Shown piece by piece: positions 44,688 to 54,672 of a stretch of DNA of 64,000 bases. The first letter of the stretch is position 1. Each line of letters begins with the position of its first letter. Both the position numbers and the translations under genes were made by a program. The stretch covers positions 62,001-126,000 of the forward strand of contig ONXC01000006.1 of the NCBI GenBank assembly GCA_900321715.1, read 5' to 3'. This DNA comes from an uncultured Bacteroidales bacterium (GTDB lineage: Bacteria; Bacteroidota; Bacteroidia; Bacteroidales; UBA932). The notes beneath the pieces are model-generated. The model saw nothing but the letters and a program-made list of their open reading frames with translations. It was not told the origin of the DNA and made no database searches.

Positions 44688-45713
44688 ATGGCTTTCAGTT
44701 TTTTAAATCAGGAACTGGCAATTGACCTTGGAACCGCCAACACCGTCATCTTCCAGAATGACCAGATAGTGCTGGACGAACCCTCCATCGTCGCCATTGA
44801 CAACCAAACCGGAAAATGCATCGCACTTGGCCAGAAAGCCAAGCTCATGCATGAGAAGACAAACCCCGGAATCAAAACCGTACGCCCTCTCCGTGACGGC
44901 GTTATCGCAGACTTCAACGCAGCGGAAATGATGATCCGCGGCTTCATAAAGCAGGTGAACTCCCGTCACCGCAGCCTCTTCGCCCCCAACATCAAACTGG
45001 TTGTGGGCATCCCTTCAGGCTCCACTGAGGTTGAGATCAGGGCCGTCCGTGACTCCTCCGAGCACGCCGGTGGCCGTGACGTATACCTCATCTATGAGCC
45101 CATGGCCGCTGCCCTTGGTATCGGCCTTGACGTAGAAGCCCCTAAGGGAAACATGGTTGTAGATATCGGAGGCGGCACCACTGAGATTGCCGTCATCTCC
45201 CTTGGCGGCATCGTCCAGCAGGAATCCATCCGCGTTGCCGGTGACGTCTTTACTGCCGATATCCAGAATTACCTGAGGCAGCAGCACGTGATAAAGGTTG
45301 GTGAAACCACCGCCGAAAGAATCAAGATTGCCGTTGGCGCAGTCATTCCCCAGCTCCCCGGTGAGGAACCGGAACCTTTCGTGGTACGCGGTCCCAACCT
45401 CATGACCGGCCACCCCGCAGAGGCCGTCATCCCCTACCAGGAAATTGCCCACTGCCTGGACAAATCCATCGCCCGTCTTGAGGCCGCCATCCAGCAGGTC
45501 CTGGAGCAGACTCCTCCGGAGCTCTACTCGGACATAGTGGAAAACGGCATCTTCCTCAGCGGCGGCGGCGCCCTTCTCCGAGGCCTGGACAAGAGACTCT
45601 CCGACAAAGTGAACATTCCGTTCCATGTGGCGGAGGATCCCCTCAAGGCCGTTGCCCGCGGCACCTGTATTGCCCTCAAGAACACAGACAACTACTCATT
45701 CCTCATGAGATAA
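44688..45713 (+). CDS. mreB: Rod shape-determining protein MreB
   Basis: 341-residue bacterial actin that positions the elongation machinery along the inner membrane. Conserved nucleotide-binding parts are intact: ELAIDLGTANTVIF (phosphate 1), GNMVVDIGGGTTEIAVISLGG (phosphate 2) and the GIFLSGGGALLRGLD adenosine loop. EPMAAALGIGLDV is also present. It is the first gene of a five-gene operon in the usual order mreB, mreC, mreD, mrdA, rodA. Confidence 0.98.
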   Translation: MAFSFLNQELAIDLGTANTVIFQNDQIVLDEPSIVAIDNQTGKCIALGQKAKLMHEKTNPGIKTVRPLRDGVIADFNAAEMMIRGFIKQVNSRHRSLFAPNIKLVVGIPSGSTEVEIRAVRDSSEHAGGRDVYLIYEPMAAALGIGLDVEAPKGNMVVDIGGGTTEIAVISLGGIVQQESIRVAGDVFTADIQNYLRQQHVIKVGETTAERIKIAVGAVIPQLPGEEPEPFVVRGPNLMTGHPAEAVIPYQEIAHCLDKSIARLEAAIQQVLEQTPPELYSDIVENGIFLSGGGALLRGLDKRLSDKVNIPFHVAEDPLKAVARGTCIALKNTDNYSFLMR

Positions 45714-45716
45714 AGG

Positions 45717-46526
45717 ATGCCAAGACGCAGTGCCCTTCCCGGAATAGTGAACTTCGCGGTCTTCATTTTACTGGAGATCGCGTCGCTGTATCTCATAACC
45801 CACAGCTCAGAGCTTCAGAAAACCTGGGTTGCGGGCGCTGGGAACGCCGTAAAGGGTGCAGTCTGGGGCAGTTCTGAAAAGGTGAGAAACTTCTTCACCC
45901 TCCGCGGAACAAATGAGCAGCTCTCCAAGGAGAACTACCTTCTTGAGAAGGAGGTAATCCGCCTCAGGGAGCAGCTGAGGCTTGCCAAGGCCGATACAGT
46001 GAAGCTTGGGAAACTCCCCGGCTACACCACCCTCCCCGCAGAGGTTGTGAAGATGAGCCGCTCAAAGCAGCACAACTACATCATTGTGAACAAGGGTTAT
46101 GAAGACGGCGTGCAGGAGAAATCCGGCATAGTGACCCGTGAGGGCGTTGTGGGCATAATAGACGCCGTAAGCGCCCATTTCTCCTATGCCCTCTCCTTCC
46201 AGAATGCCGATATCTCCATCAGCGCCCGCCTTGGCTCCGAGGGCGGCAGCGGCCTCCTTGTATGGGACGGGAAAAGCACAAACGGCGCCATCCTGAAGGA
46301 GATTCCCCTGCAGTATAAGTACAGCCCCGGAGACACCATCTACACCAGCGGTCATTCCCTGGTGTTCCCCCCGGACATCCCGCTTGGAACGGCCGGCAAG
46401 GCAAAGATCGTGAACGGCTCCACTAACGAGATCCAGGTTACCCTGTTCCAGGAGTTCAAGGCCATACGATACGTGACCATAGTGCACAATGATTCATTTA
46501 ACGAAGTGGAGGAGTTCCTGAAATGA
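45717..46526 (+). CDS. mreC: Rod shape-determining protein MreC
   Basis: 269 residues. One N-terminal membrane anchor (about 8-28), then a coiled coil at about 55-95 (NEQLSKENYLLEKEVIRLREQL) and two beta-barrel subdomains (AEVVKMSRSKQHNYIIVNKGYEDGVQ, GSGLLVWDGKSTNGAILKEI). MreC links MreB to PBP2 in the periplasm. It starts 3 nt after the mreB stop and overlaps mreD by 4 nt. Confidence 0.95.
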   Translation: MPRRSALPGIVNFAVFILLEIASLYLITHSSELQKTWVAGAGNAVKGAVWGSSEKVRNFFTLRGTNEQLSKENYLLEKEVIRLREQLRLAKADTVKLGKLPGYTTLPAEVVKMSRSKQHNYIIVNKGYEDGVQEKSGIVTREGVVGIIDAVSAHFSYALSFQNADISISARLGSEGGSGLLVWDGKSTNGAILKEIPLQYKYSPGDTIYTSGHSLVFPPDIPLGTAGKAKIVNGSTNEIQVTLFQEFKAIRYVTIVHNDSFNEVEEFLK

Positions 46527-47032
46527 AAAAAGGTTTCTGGATAGCATACGTGCTTCTTTTCATTGCCCAGCTTCTCCTGTGCAACTACTTTGTGTTCACT
46601 CCCTGGATGATGGCAACCCTCCTTCCGGCAATGGTCCTGTGCATACCCCTTAGCATAGGCACCACCGGAGCAATGGTCATAGCCTGCATCACCGGCCTTG
46701 GGGTGGATTTCCTGGCCGAGGGTATCATCGGCCTCAACGCCCTTGCGCTTGTGCCCGTTGCCTTTGCACGCAAAAAGATCATTCCCATGGTGTTCGGGCA
46801 GGATCTCATTACCCGTGAAAAGCCTTTCACTATCCGCCGTAACGGCCTCACGGCAGTGCTTATGGCCCTTTTCATAAGCCTTGCCATCTTCCTTGTCATC
46901 TATATCTGGGCCGATGCAGCCGGCACCCGCAGCTTTGGTTTCAACGCCGCACGCTTTGGCGCTTCGCTGGCCGTGAGCATGCTATTCTGCGTGCTGTCCG
47001 TGAGGGTTCTCACTCCTTCGGATTCCAGGTAA
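46523..47032 (+). CDS. mreD: Rod shape-determining protein MreD
   Basis: 169 residues, almost wholly hydrophobic with five or six membrane segments, as usual for MreD. Recognisable text includes LLLCNYFVFTPWMMATLLPAMVLCIP and GLGVDFLAEGIIGLNALALV. It overlaps mreC (ATGA) and its stop is directly followed by the mrdA ATG. MreD is poorly conserved in sequence, so the call leans on topology and operon order. Confidence 0.9.
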   Translation: MKKGFWIAYVLLFIAQLLLCNYFVFTPWMMATLLPAMVLCIPLSIGTTGAMVIACITGLGVDFLAEGIIGLNALALVPVAFARKKIIPMVFGQDLITREKPFTIRRNGLTAVLMALFISLAIFLVIYIWADAAGTRSFGFNAARFGASLAVSMLFCVLSVRVLTPSDSR

Positions 47033-48871
47033 ATGGAGCCGGGAAAGCGTCATATCCCGCTGCTCATCGGCCTTACGATAGCCGCCCTGGTACTGCTGGG
47101 AAAGATCTTTTCCCTGCAGGTGATTGACCGCTACAAGGAGGATGCAGACCGTAACTCCACCGTCTATGAGACCATCTACCCCACCCGCGGCATCATCTAT
47201 GACCGCAACGGGAATATCCTGGTTGGTAATAAGGTGGCCTACGACATCCTTGTGAGCCCCCGTGAGGTCCAGGCCTTTGATACCGTGGCCCTGGCGGCGG
47301 TTCTGGATGTAACGCCGGAATTCATCCGCGGAAAACTGAAGGAGTACCGCAGAAGGCGCAGCGCCATCGGCTTCCAGAGCGTTACCATGATGCGCATGGT
47401 TCCGGCCGAAACCTACATGCGTTTTGACGAGGTAAAATACCGTTTTCCGGGCTTCAAGGGCCAGGTGAGAGGCGTGAGGGACTACCCCTTCAACGCCGGC
47501 GGAAACCTCCTTGGATATGTCTCCGAGGTAAACCAGGCCTACATTGACAGGCATCCGGACGAATACCGCAGCGGAGACTACGCCGGCATGACCGGCATAG
47601 AGGCCGCCCGGGAAAAGGAACTCCGCGGGGAGAAGGGTTACCACATCTACCTCCGCAATTCCCGTAACCAGATTGAGCAGCCCTACAAGGACGGGGCGGA
47701 GGACAAGGAGGCCATCCCGGGGCACGACATAGTGACCACAATTGACGCCGTGCTCCAACAATACGGGCAGGAGCTCATGCAGAACAAAGTGGGTTCCATT
47801 GTAGCCATAGAGCCCTCTACGGGGGAAATCCTGGCGCTGGTGTCATCTCCCGGCATAGATGTTTCACAGCTGGCCGATATAGGCCGTCACTGGGAGGAAA
47901 TCTCCACCAACCCCTACAAGCCCATGTACAACAGGGCGGTGCAGGCGTCGTATCCTCCGGGCTCAGTGTTCAAGCTGGTGAACGGGCTTATCGGCCTTCA
48001 GGAAGGTGTCCTGAGGCCGGAAATGACCTATCCCTGCCACCAGGGCTATCATTTTGGTGCAGGGCACAAGCTTGGCTGCCACGCCCACAAGAGCCCCCTC
48101 AACATGGAGGAATCCATCATGATGAGCTGCAACGCCTACTACTGCTACGTGCTAAAGAACATCCTTGACAACCGCAAGTACGACAACGTCGCCGACGGAA
48201 TGGACCACTGGCGTGAGATGGTGATGAGCTTTGGCTTTGGAAGAAAACTTGGCAGCGACTTCCCCGCAGAACTTTCCGGCAGCATCCCGTCCTCAAAGAC
48301 TTACAACCGGGCATACGGTAAGGGCCGATGGAACTCCACCACGGTGATTTCCCTGTCTATCGGCCAGGGAGAGATACTTGCTACGCCCATGCATCTTGCA
48401 AACCTCTGCGCAACAATTGCGAACAGGGGCTACTACTATATCCCGCACATCGTGAAGGAGTCGGAGGGCGTGCCGCTGGACCAGAGGTTCAAGGAAAGGC
48501 AGTACACCATGGTGGACACAACCCAGTTCCCCAAGGTGATAAAGGGCATGTGGCGGGCCGTGAATTCCGGCCCTGGAATGGGCGGCACGGCGTGGATAGC
48601 GCACGTGGATTCGCTTGAGATATGCGGAAAGACCGGCACTGCGCAGAATCCGCGCGGCGCCGATAACTCCGTTTTCATATGTTTTGCGCCCATGGACAAT
48701 CCAAAGATTGCCATTGCGGCGTATGTGGAGAACGGCGGCTTCGGGGCCACTTACGCAGCTCCCATGGCCTCCCTCATGGCAGAAAAGTATCTTACAGGTT
48801 CGGTTTCCAGGCCCGCGCTTGAAAAGCGCATGAAGGAGGCGGATCTAATGGCAAGGGTTAAACATGATTGA
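47033..48871 (+). CDS. mrdA: Penicillin-binding protein 2 (elongation transpeptidase)
   Basis: 612 residues. Membrane anchor at about 8-29. The PBP dimerisation domain (TIYPTRGIIYDRNGNILVGN, GFKGQVRGVRDYPF) precedes a transpeptidase domain with SVFK at 311-314 (YPPGSVFKLVNGL), SCN in EESIMMSCNAYYCY and KTGT in CGKTGTAQNPRG. Several cysteines in HQGYHFGAGHKLGCHAHKS are typical of Bacteroidota PBP2. It cross-links new peptidoglycan during elongation with RodA, whose gene overlaps it by 8 nt. Confidence 0.97.
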   Translation: MEPGKRHIPLLIGLTIAALVLLGKIFSLQVIDRYKEDADRNSTVYETIYPTRGIIYDRNGNILVGNKVAYDILVSPREVQAFDTVALAAVLDVTPEFIRGKLKEYRRRRSAIGFQSVTMMRMVPAETYMRFDEVKYRFPGFKGQVRGVRDYPFNAGGNLLGYVSEVNQAYIDRHPDEYRSGDYAGMTGIEAAREKELRGEKGYHIYLRNSRNQIEQPYKDGAEDKEAIPGHDIVTTIDAVLQQYGQELMQNKVGSIVAIEPSTGEILALVSSPGIDVSQLADIGRHWEEISTNPYKPMYNRAVQASYPPGSVFKLVNGLIGLQEGVLRPEMTYPCHQGYHFGAGHKLGCHAHKSPLNMEESIMMSCNAYYCYVLKNILDNRKYDNVADGMDHWREMVMSFGFGRKLGSDFPAELSGSIPSSKTYNRAYGKGRWNSTTVISLSIGQGEILATPMHLANLCATIANRGYYYIPHIVKESEGVPLDQRFKERQYTMVDTTQFPKVIKGMWRAVNSGPGMGGTAWIAHVDSLEICGKTGTAQNPRGADNSVFICFAPMDNPKIAIAAYVENGGFGATYAAPMASLMAEKYLTGSVSRPALEKRMKEADLMARVKHD

Positions 48872-50393
48872 CGGCAGTTCATCACGCAGAGGTCTCCGTC
48901 AAACCGTTGACTGGTGGATCATTGTAGTTTACCTGGCCCTGGTAATCATAGGCTGGGTGAACATCTATGCCGCCACGCATACCGCAGAGGCCGGTTCCAT
49001 GCTGGACTGGGGCTCCCGCGCAGGGAAGCAGTTTGTGTGGATACTCACATCCTTCGGCCTTGCGGCTCTTATCCTGTGGGTGCTGCCGCCGCAACTCTGG
49101 GAGGGCGGCGCGCCGGTGTTCTACGCCTTTGTGCTGGGGCTTCTGGTGCTGGTGATCTTCGTTTCATCAGATGTGAAGGGATCACATTCCTGGTTTGACC
49201 TTGGGCCCATACGCTTCCAGCCGGCAGAGATTTCAAAGATAACTACGTCGCTGCTTCTGTCGCTTGTAATGAGCCAGCAGTGGTTCAGGATGAGCCGGCC
49301 AAGGGACTTCCTCATTGCGGCGGCTATAATCGGCCTTCCCATGCTTGTGATTGTGGCGGAGAGCGAGACCGGCAGCGCCCTGGTGTATGCCGGATTCATC
49401 TTCGTGCTTTACAGGGAAGGGCTTTCCGGGTGGTGGCTGGCGGCTATCGGCCTTATTATCCTGCTGTTTGTGGGGACGCTTACCGCCGGGGCCTATACCA
49501 CCCTTCTCATAATGATTGGGATACTGCTCCTCAGCTGCTCCCTCAGCGAGCCTTCGCGCATGAAAAAGAGACTCCTTCTTGGCGGCGGCTTTGTGCTTTT
49601 GATGGCGCTGTTTCCCCTCCTTCTTGGGTGGATTGGAGACCTTGTGCAGGGAGAGATGGATAAGCTGGCGCTCCGCCCCTGGGTTCCTCAGGCCGATGAA
49701 ACGGAAGACTATTTCTGGGGGTTTATCCTCAAGATCAAGCCGGTGTGGGTGCTCATAGGCCTCACGTTTGCCGCACTGCCGTTCCTTCTTTGGCAGGCAT
49801 ATAAGATCAAGGACAAGTTCCTGGCGCTCTGCTGCGGGGTTTTCATTGCCGGAACCATTATGGTGTTCTCTACTGACTTTGTGTTCCAGAACGTGCTGCA
49901 GCCGCACCAGAGGGGAAGGATAGAGGTTCTGCTGGGACTTAAGGAGGACCTCGCGGGAGTTGGGTATAACGTCAACCAGAGCAAGATTGCCATAGGCTCC
50001 GGCGGGCTCCTTGGAAAGGGCTTCCTGAAGGGCACCCAGACCACCTTCGGCTTTGTTCCGGAGCAGTCCACGGACTTTATCTTCTGCACTGTTGGCGAGG
50101 AATGGGGCTTCCTGGGATGCCTCATAGTGATTAGCCTTTACGTATGGCTAATCGCAAGGCTCATAATGGATGCCGAGCGCTGCAGGGGCAAGTTCACCCG
50201 CATATACGGGTACTGCGTTGCGGCGTGCATCTTCATGCACCTTTTCATCAATGTGGGTATGACCGTGGGACTTATGCCGGTTATCGGCATCCCGCTGCCG
50301 CTCCTCAGTTACGGCGGGTCATCCCTATGGGCATTTACAATACTGATTTTCATCTTTTTGGCACTTTACAGAAATGAGAAAAAATACTTCTAA
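48864..50393 (+). CDS. rodA: RodA (SEDS peptidoglycan glycosyltransferase)
   Basis: 509-residue SEDS-family membrane protein with about ten membrane segments, partner of PBP2. Conserved pieces: WINIYAAT-like first segment (GWVNIYAATHT), WFDLGPIRFQPAEISKI (the loop before the catalytic region), AESETGSALVYAGF, and NVGMTVGLMPVIGIPLPLLSYGGSS at the C-terminal end. A long middle loop (about 260-340, QADETEDYFW region) is typical of Bacteroidota RodA. It overlaps the SDR gene by 20 nt. Confidence 0.96.
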   Translation: MIDGSSSRRGLRQTVDWWIIVVYLALVIIGWVNIYAATHTAEAGSMLDWGSRAGKQFVWILTSFGLAALILWVLPPQLWEGGAPVFYAFVLGLLVLVIFVSSDVKGSHSWFDLGPIRFQPAEISKITTSLLLSLVMSQQWFRMSRPRDFLIAAAIIGLPMLVIVAESETGSALVYAGFIFVLYREGLSGWWLAAIGLIILLFVGTLTAGAYTTLLIMIGILLLSCSLSEPSRMKKRLLLGGGFVLLMALFPLLLGWIGDLVQGEMDKLALRPWVPQADETEDYFWGFILKIKPVWVLIGLTFAALPFLLWQAYKIKDKFLALCCGVFIAGTIMVFSTDFVFQNVLQPHQRGRIEVLLGLKEDLAGVGYNVNQSKIAIGSGGLLGKGFLKGTQTTFGFVPEQSTDFIFCTVGEEWGFLGCLIVISLYVWLIARLIMDAERCRGKFTRIYGYCVAACIFMHLFINVGMTVGLMPVIGIPLPLLSYGGSSLWAFTILIFIFLALYRNEKKYF

Positions 50394-51228
50394 ACCGCTC
50401 AGGATCCTTGTTACCGGAGCCAGCAGCGGAATTGGCTATGACGCCGCCGCGGAGCTTGCCCGCATGGGGCACACCGTGTTTGCCGCCGCCCGCCGCGTGG
50501 CCCTGATGGAGCCGCTGAAGGAGTTTGGCGTTACACCCGTAGCACTGGATGTCACCTCCGAAGAATCCCTGAAAGCCTGCCTGGAGATGGTTGGAGACCT
50601 GGATGTTCTTGTGAACAATGCCGGGTACGGATACTTCGGCCCCATTGAGACGGTCCCTATGGAAGACGCCCGCCGGCAGGTTGAGGTGAATCTTTTCGGC
50701 CTTGCGCGTCTTTGCCAGATGGTCCTTCCCGGAATGCGCGCCAAGGGTTCCGGGCGCATTGTGAACATTGGCTCCGTAGCCGGCAAGGCCGCAATGCATT
50801 TTGGAGGCTGGTACAATGTGTCAAAGTTTGCCGTGGAGGCTTTCTCGGATGCCCTCAGGATGGAAATGAAGCCTTTCGGGGTGAAGGTGGTTCTCATCGA
50901 GCCCGGCCCCATCAAGACCAGTTGGGGAGATATTGCTGCCGATCACCTGGCGGCGTGCACGGCCGGCACGGCCTACGAGGCAGCCGGCGCCCTTGAGGCC
51001 GCCACCATGCACAAGGCGTACTCCCTGCGGGTACTGTCGGCCCCGTCTGTTGTCACCCGCTGCATAGTGAAGGCCGCCGTGGCCCGCCGCCCCCGCACGC
51101 GCTACCGCCCGGGCATCGGCGCCTCCCATATCGTGTTCTGGCACGCCCTGCTGCCAGACCGCTGGTGGGACGCCATGAACAGGCAGCTCGCCAGCCCCGG
51201 CCTTGCCAAGTTCGCGGAGAAGCTGTAG
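50374..51228 (+). CDS. Short-chain dehydrogenase/reductase
   Basis: 284 residues, classical SDR: NAD(P)-binding TGASSGIGYDAAAELARMGHTVFAAARRV, NNAGYGYFGPIE, catalytic Ser in NIGSVAGKA and the YNVSK motif (GGWYNVSKFAVEAFSDAL). The Arg residues after the second strand suggest NADP. The substrate is unknown. The start ATG lies inside the end of rodA (20-nt overlap), making this the last gene of the rod-shape transcript. The stop codon is followed directly by a run of ten G (51228-51237). Confidence 0.9.
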   Translation: MRKNTSKPLRILVTGASSGIGYDAAAELARMGHTVFAAARRVALMEPLKEFGVTPVALDVTSEESLKACLEMVGDLDVLVNNAGYGYFGPIETVPMEDARRQVEVNLFGLARLCQMVLPGMRAKGSGRIVNIGSVAGKAAMHFGGWYNVSKFAVEAFSDALRMEMKPFGVKVVLIEPGPIKTSWGDIAADHLAACTAGTAYEAAGALEAATMHKAYSLRVLSAPSVVTRCIVKAAVARRPRTRYRPGIGASHIVFWHALLPDRWWDAMNRQLASPGLAKFAEKL

Positions 51229-51265
51229 GGGGGGGGGCGCTGCGGAGGCAGGGTAGCGGCTCTCC

Positions 51266-51448
51266 GTCGCAGGTCAAAGAGCGAAGCGTCGCAGGTTAAG
51301 TGAGAAAACGTCGCAGGTCTGCAAATATCGCCGGACCTGCGACGCTTTTTGCCTTCCTGGGCCGATTTCCGTCGCAGGTGGAGCCAAAAACACAGACCTG
51401 CGACACTTTCCTTCTCCACCTGCGACACTTTCCCCCCTGACCCGCGAC
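51266..51448. repeat. Cluster of eight GTCGCAGGT repeats in both orientations
   Basis: The 9-mer GTCGCAGGT occurs at 51266, 51288, 51310 and 51371 on the plus strand, and as ACCTGCGAC at 51335, 51396, 51418 and, with one mismatch, 51440. The first three are spaced by exactly 22 bp. The copies at 51310 and 51335 form a 10-bp hairpin (with flanking C/G). The three inverted copies at 51335-51426 are each followed by an ACTTT or GCTTT tail. The cluster fills the space between the SDR gene and the tRNA-Leu promoter. Function unknown. Confidence 0.8.
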
Positions 51449-51468
51449 GATAATTCCATTTTATTTAC

Positions 51469-51476
51469 TATCTTTG
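51469..51476 (+). promoter_or_regulatory. Promoter -7 element for tRNA-Leu
   Basis: TATCTTTG (perfect TAnnTTTG) lies 14 nt before the first base of the tRNA, the normal distance for a tRNA with a short 5' leader. Confidence 0.75.
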
Positions 51477-51490
51477 CAGTCCCACATCCT

Positions 51491-51789
51491 GCCTTGGTGG
51501 TGGAATGGTAGACACGAGGGACTTAGAGAAAATTGAGTGCACTCTCTGAAAAGAGAGATGTAGAATGCCGTAAATTCAAGGAAACCATAACGGGTAACGC
51601 CGATGGCAATCTTGAGCCAAGCCTTTGAGAGAAGGAAGGTGCAGAGACTAGACACGGCACACCTAAAGAGCATAGCTCCAAGGTGAAGGAATAGTCCAGA
51701 CCACAAACAGAAATGGTGGCGAAAGCCATAGTGGTAAGAAAATCCCTTGGCCCGAAACGGCCGTGCGGGTTCGATTCCCGCCCGAGGCA
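51491..51789 (+). tRNA. tRNA-Leu(UAA), split by a group I intron
   Basis: The two exons are 51491-51524 (34 nt) and 51739-51789 (51 nt), 85 nt in total. The acceptor arms GCCTTGG and CCGAGGC pair over 7 bp with one G-U. The D arm resembles other Leu tRNAs (GTGG..GGTAGAC). The anticodon stem is AGGGA/TCCCT with loop CTT/AAAA, giving anticodon UAA. A long class II variable arm (GGCC..GGCC) and the T arm GCGGG TTCGATT CCCGC follow. The discriminator is A73; after CC the next base is T, so the full CCA tail is not encoded. The intron separates U34 from A35. Confidence 0.95.
51525..51738 (+). ncRNA. Group I intron (subgroup IC3-like) in tRNA-Leu(UAA), 214 nt
   Basis: The 5' exon ends in U and the intron ends in G, as required. 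P1: exon ACUU pairs with GAGU near 51535-51538, including the U-G at the splice site. P2 is CTCTC..GAGAG. P3 is TGCCGT (51566-51571) with ACGGCA (51654-51659). P4 is CAAG/CTTG with J4/5 GAAA. P6 is GCCAAGCC. P7 contains GACTA/TAGTC, which binds guanosine. P8 is CACCT/AGGTG. P9 has TGGC GAAA GCCA. The core strings GGTGCAGAGACTAGAC and AATAGTCCAG match the Anabaena tRNA-Leu and Azoarcus tRNA-Ile introns as I remember them. There is no endonuclease reading frame. Confidence 0.93.
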
Positions 51790-51793
51790 CCTT

Positions 51794-51830
51794 AATAGCC
51801 CCTAGACGATGCTCTAAGGGCTATTTTTAT
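51794..51830 (+). terminator. Terminator after tRNA-Leu
   Basis: AATAGCCC (51794-51801) pairs with GGGCTATT (51818-51825) and is followed by TTTATT, a Rho-independent terminator 5 nt after the tRNA. Confidence 0.85.
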
Positions 51831-51832
51831 TG

Positions 51833-51854
51833 ATTTGGTAAACATTTGGTAAAC
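51833..51854 (+). repeat. Tandem 11-bp repeat after tRNA-Leu
   Basis: ATTTGGTAAAC occurs twice in direct tandem right after the tRNA terminator. Such repeats next to tRNA 3' ends can be recombinase arm sites or remnants of an integrated element, but no integrase is in the window. Confidence 0.5.
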
Positions 51855-52005
51855 ATCGCATCCATAATCATTATTCGCAATCCCCACCAGGAGGTCTTAC
51901 TTCGATGATTTGTTTTCCATTTCTATATACCAAACCAGAGTCTAATCTTTACCGCCTGTTCTTCCTATAAGTTCAAAGCATAAAAACGGAACACTTGATC
52001 CATTT

Positions 52006-52071
52006 GTCCGTTGGATACATCGCTCCAAAGAACCACTGGTCCGTTGGGTACATAGTTCCAAAGAACCGCTG
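52006..52071 (+). repeat. Two tandem 33-bp repeats
   Basis: Two 33-bp units (52006-52038 and 52039-52071) differ at only a few positions; each contains GTCCGTTGG and TCCAAAGAACC. The unit is a multiple of three and is open in two frames; one frame reads SVGYIAPKNHW then SVGYIVPKNRW. No start codon precedes either frame, so this looks like a remnant rather than a gene. Confidence 0.65.
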
Positions 52072-52211
52072 GTTCGAAATGCACCTTTTTCACATAGCAG
52101 TTATTCAAAAAAGCGCATAAAAGCGAGCCTTCAGATTAAATGAAAATAGCCGACATATCCAGGCTTTTTCGCAGCAAAAAAGGGTCATACTCGGAGTATC
52201 AAAAATGGGAG

Positions 52212-52278
52212 GTGCAAGGAGTGCAGTTGTGGGACAAAAACGCGCAACTGCCACCTTCCAATCGGAAGGTCCTTGCAC
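52212..52278 (+). other. Predicted three-way-junction RNA or DNA structure
   Basis: Three stems nest without overlap. P1 is GTGCAAGG (52212-52219) with CCTTGCAC (52271-52278). P2 is GCAGTTG (52223-52229) with CAACTGC (52245-52251), extendable by two pairs. P3 is ACCTTCC (52253-52259), a 4-nt loop, and GGAAGGT (52264-52270). A 98-codon reading frame (52140-52436) crosses it but has no recognisable domain. The space 51790-52489 (about 700 bp) otherwise holds the tRNA terminator, the tandem repeats and the hairpin at 52401. Confidence 0.55.
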
Positions 52279-52400
52279 GGCCTATCGTCCGAACAATAAT
52301 GCCGCCGGAGTTGCACGTTTTTAAGACTCTCTTTCGGGGGAATATAATCACCGCAAAAAAGATGCATTTTAACGATTATTTTTTGATCATTTTGGACGAG

Positions 52401-52434
52401 ATTTGGGAAAGTGCAAGCTCGCACTTTCCCAAAT
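52401..52434. terminator. Perfect 14-bp hairpin before PUL2
   Basis: ATTTGGGAAAGTGC (52401-52414), loop AAGCTC, GCACTTTCCCAAAT (52421-52434): a perfect inverted repeat. It lies 55 bp beyond the end of the minus-strand GH97 gene, so it may end the PUL2 transcript, although there is no U-run on that side. Confidence 0.55.
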
Positions 52435-52489
52435 AATGATTTCGGTACTACTTTTCGCCTTTAGTTTGTGTTAACCCACAGCGTTACAA

Positions 52490-54658
<2,169 letters not shown>

Positions 54659-54672
54659 TTAGTAATATTCAT

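Noticed and set aside
51266-51448. CRISPR array made of GTCGCAGGT repeats
   Set aside because: The repeats are 9 bp, occur in both orientations, have irregular spacers after the third copy, and no cas gene is near.
51525-51738. An archaeal-type bulge-helix-bulge tRNA intron, or a misread non-functional tRNA
   Set aside because: The insert has the conserved group I core (P3-P8, guanosine site, U at the 5' exon end, G at the intron end), and removing it gives a fully paired tRNA-Leu.
52140-52436. A 98-residue protein gene
   Set aside because: There is no recognisable domain or ribosome-binding site, and the frame runs through a three-way junction and a perfect hairpin. Kept only as a possibility.
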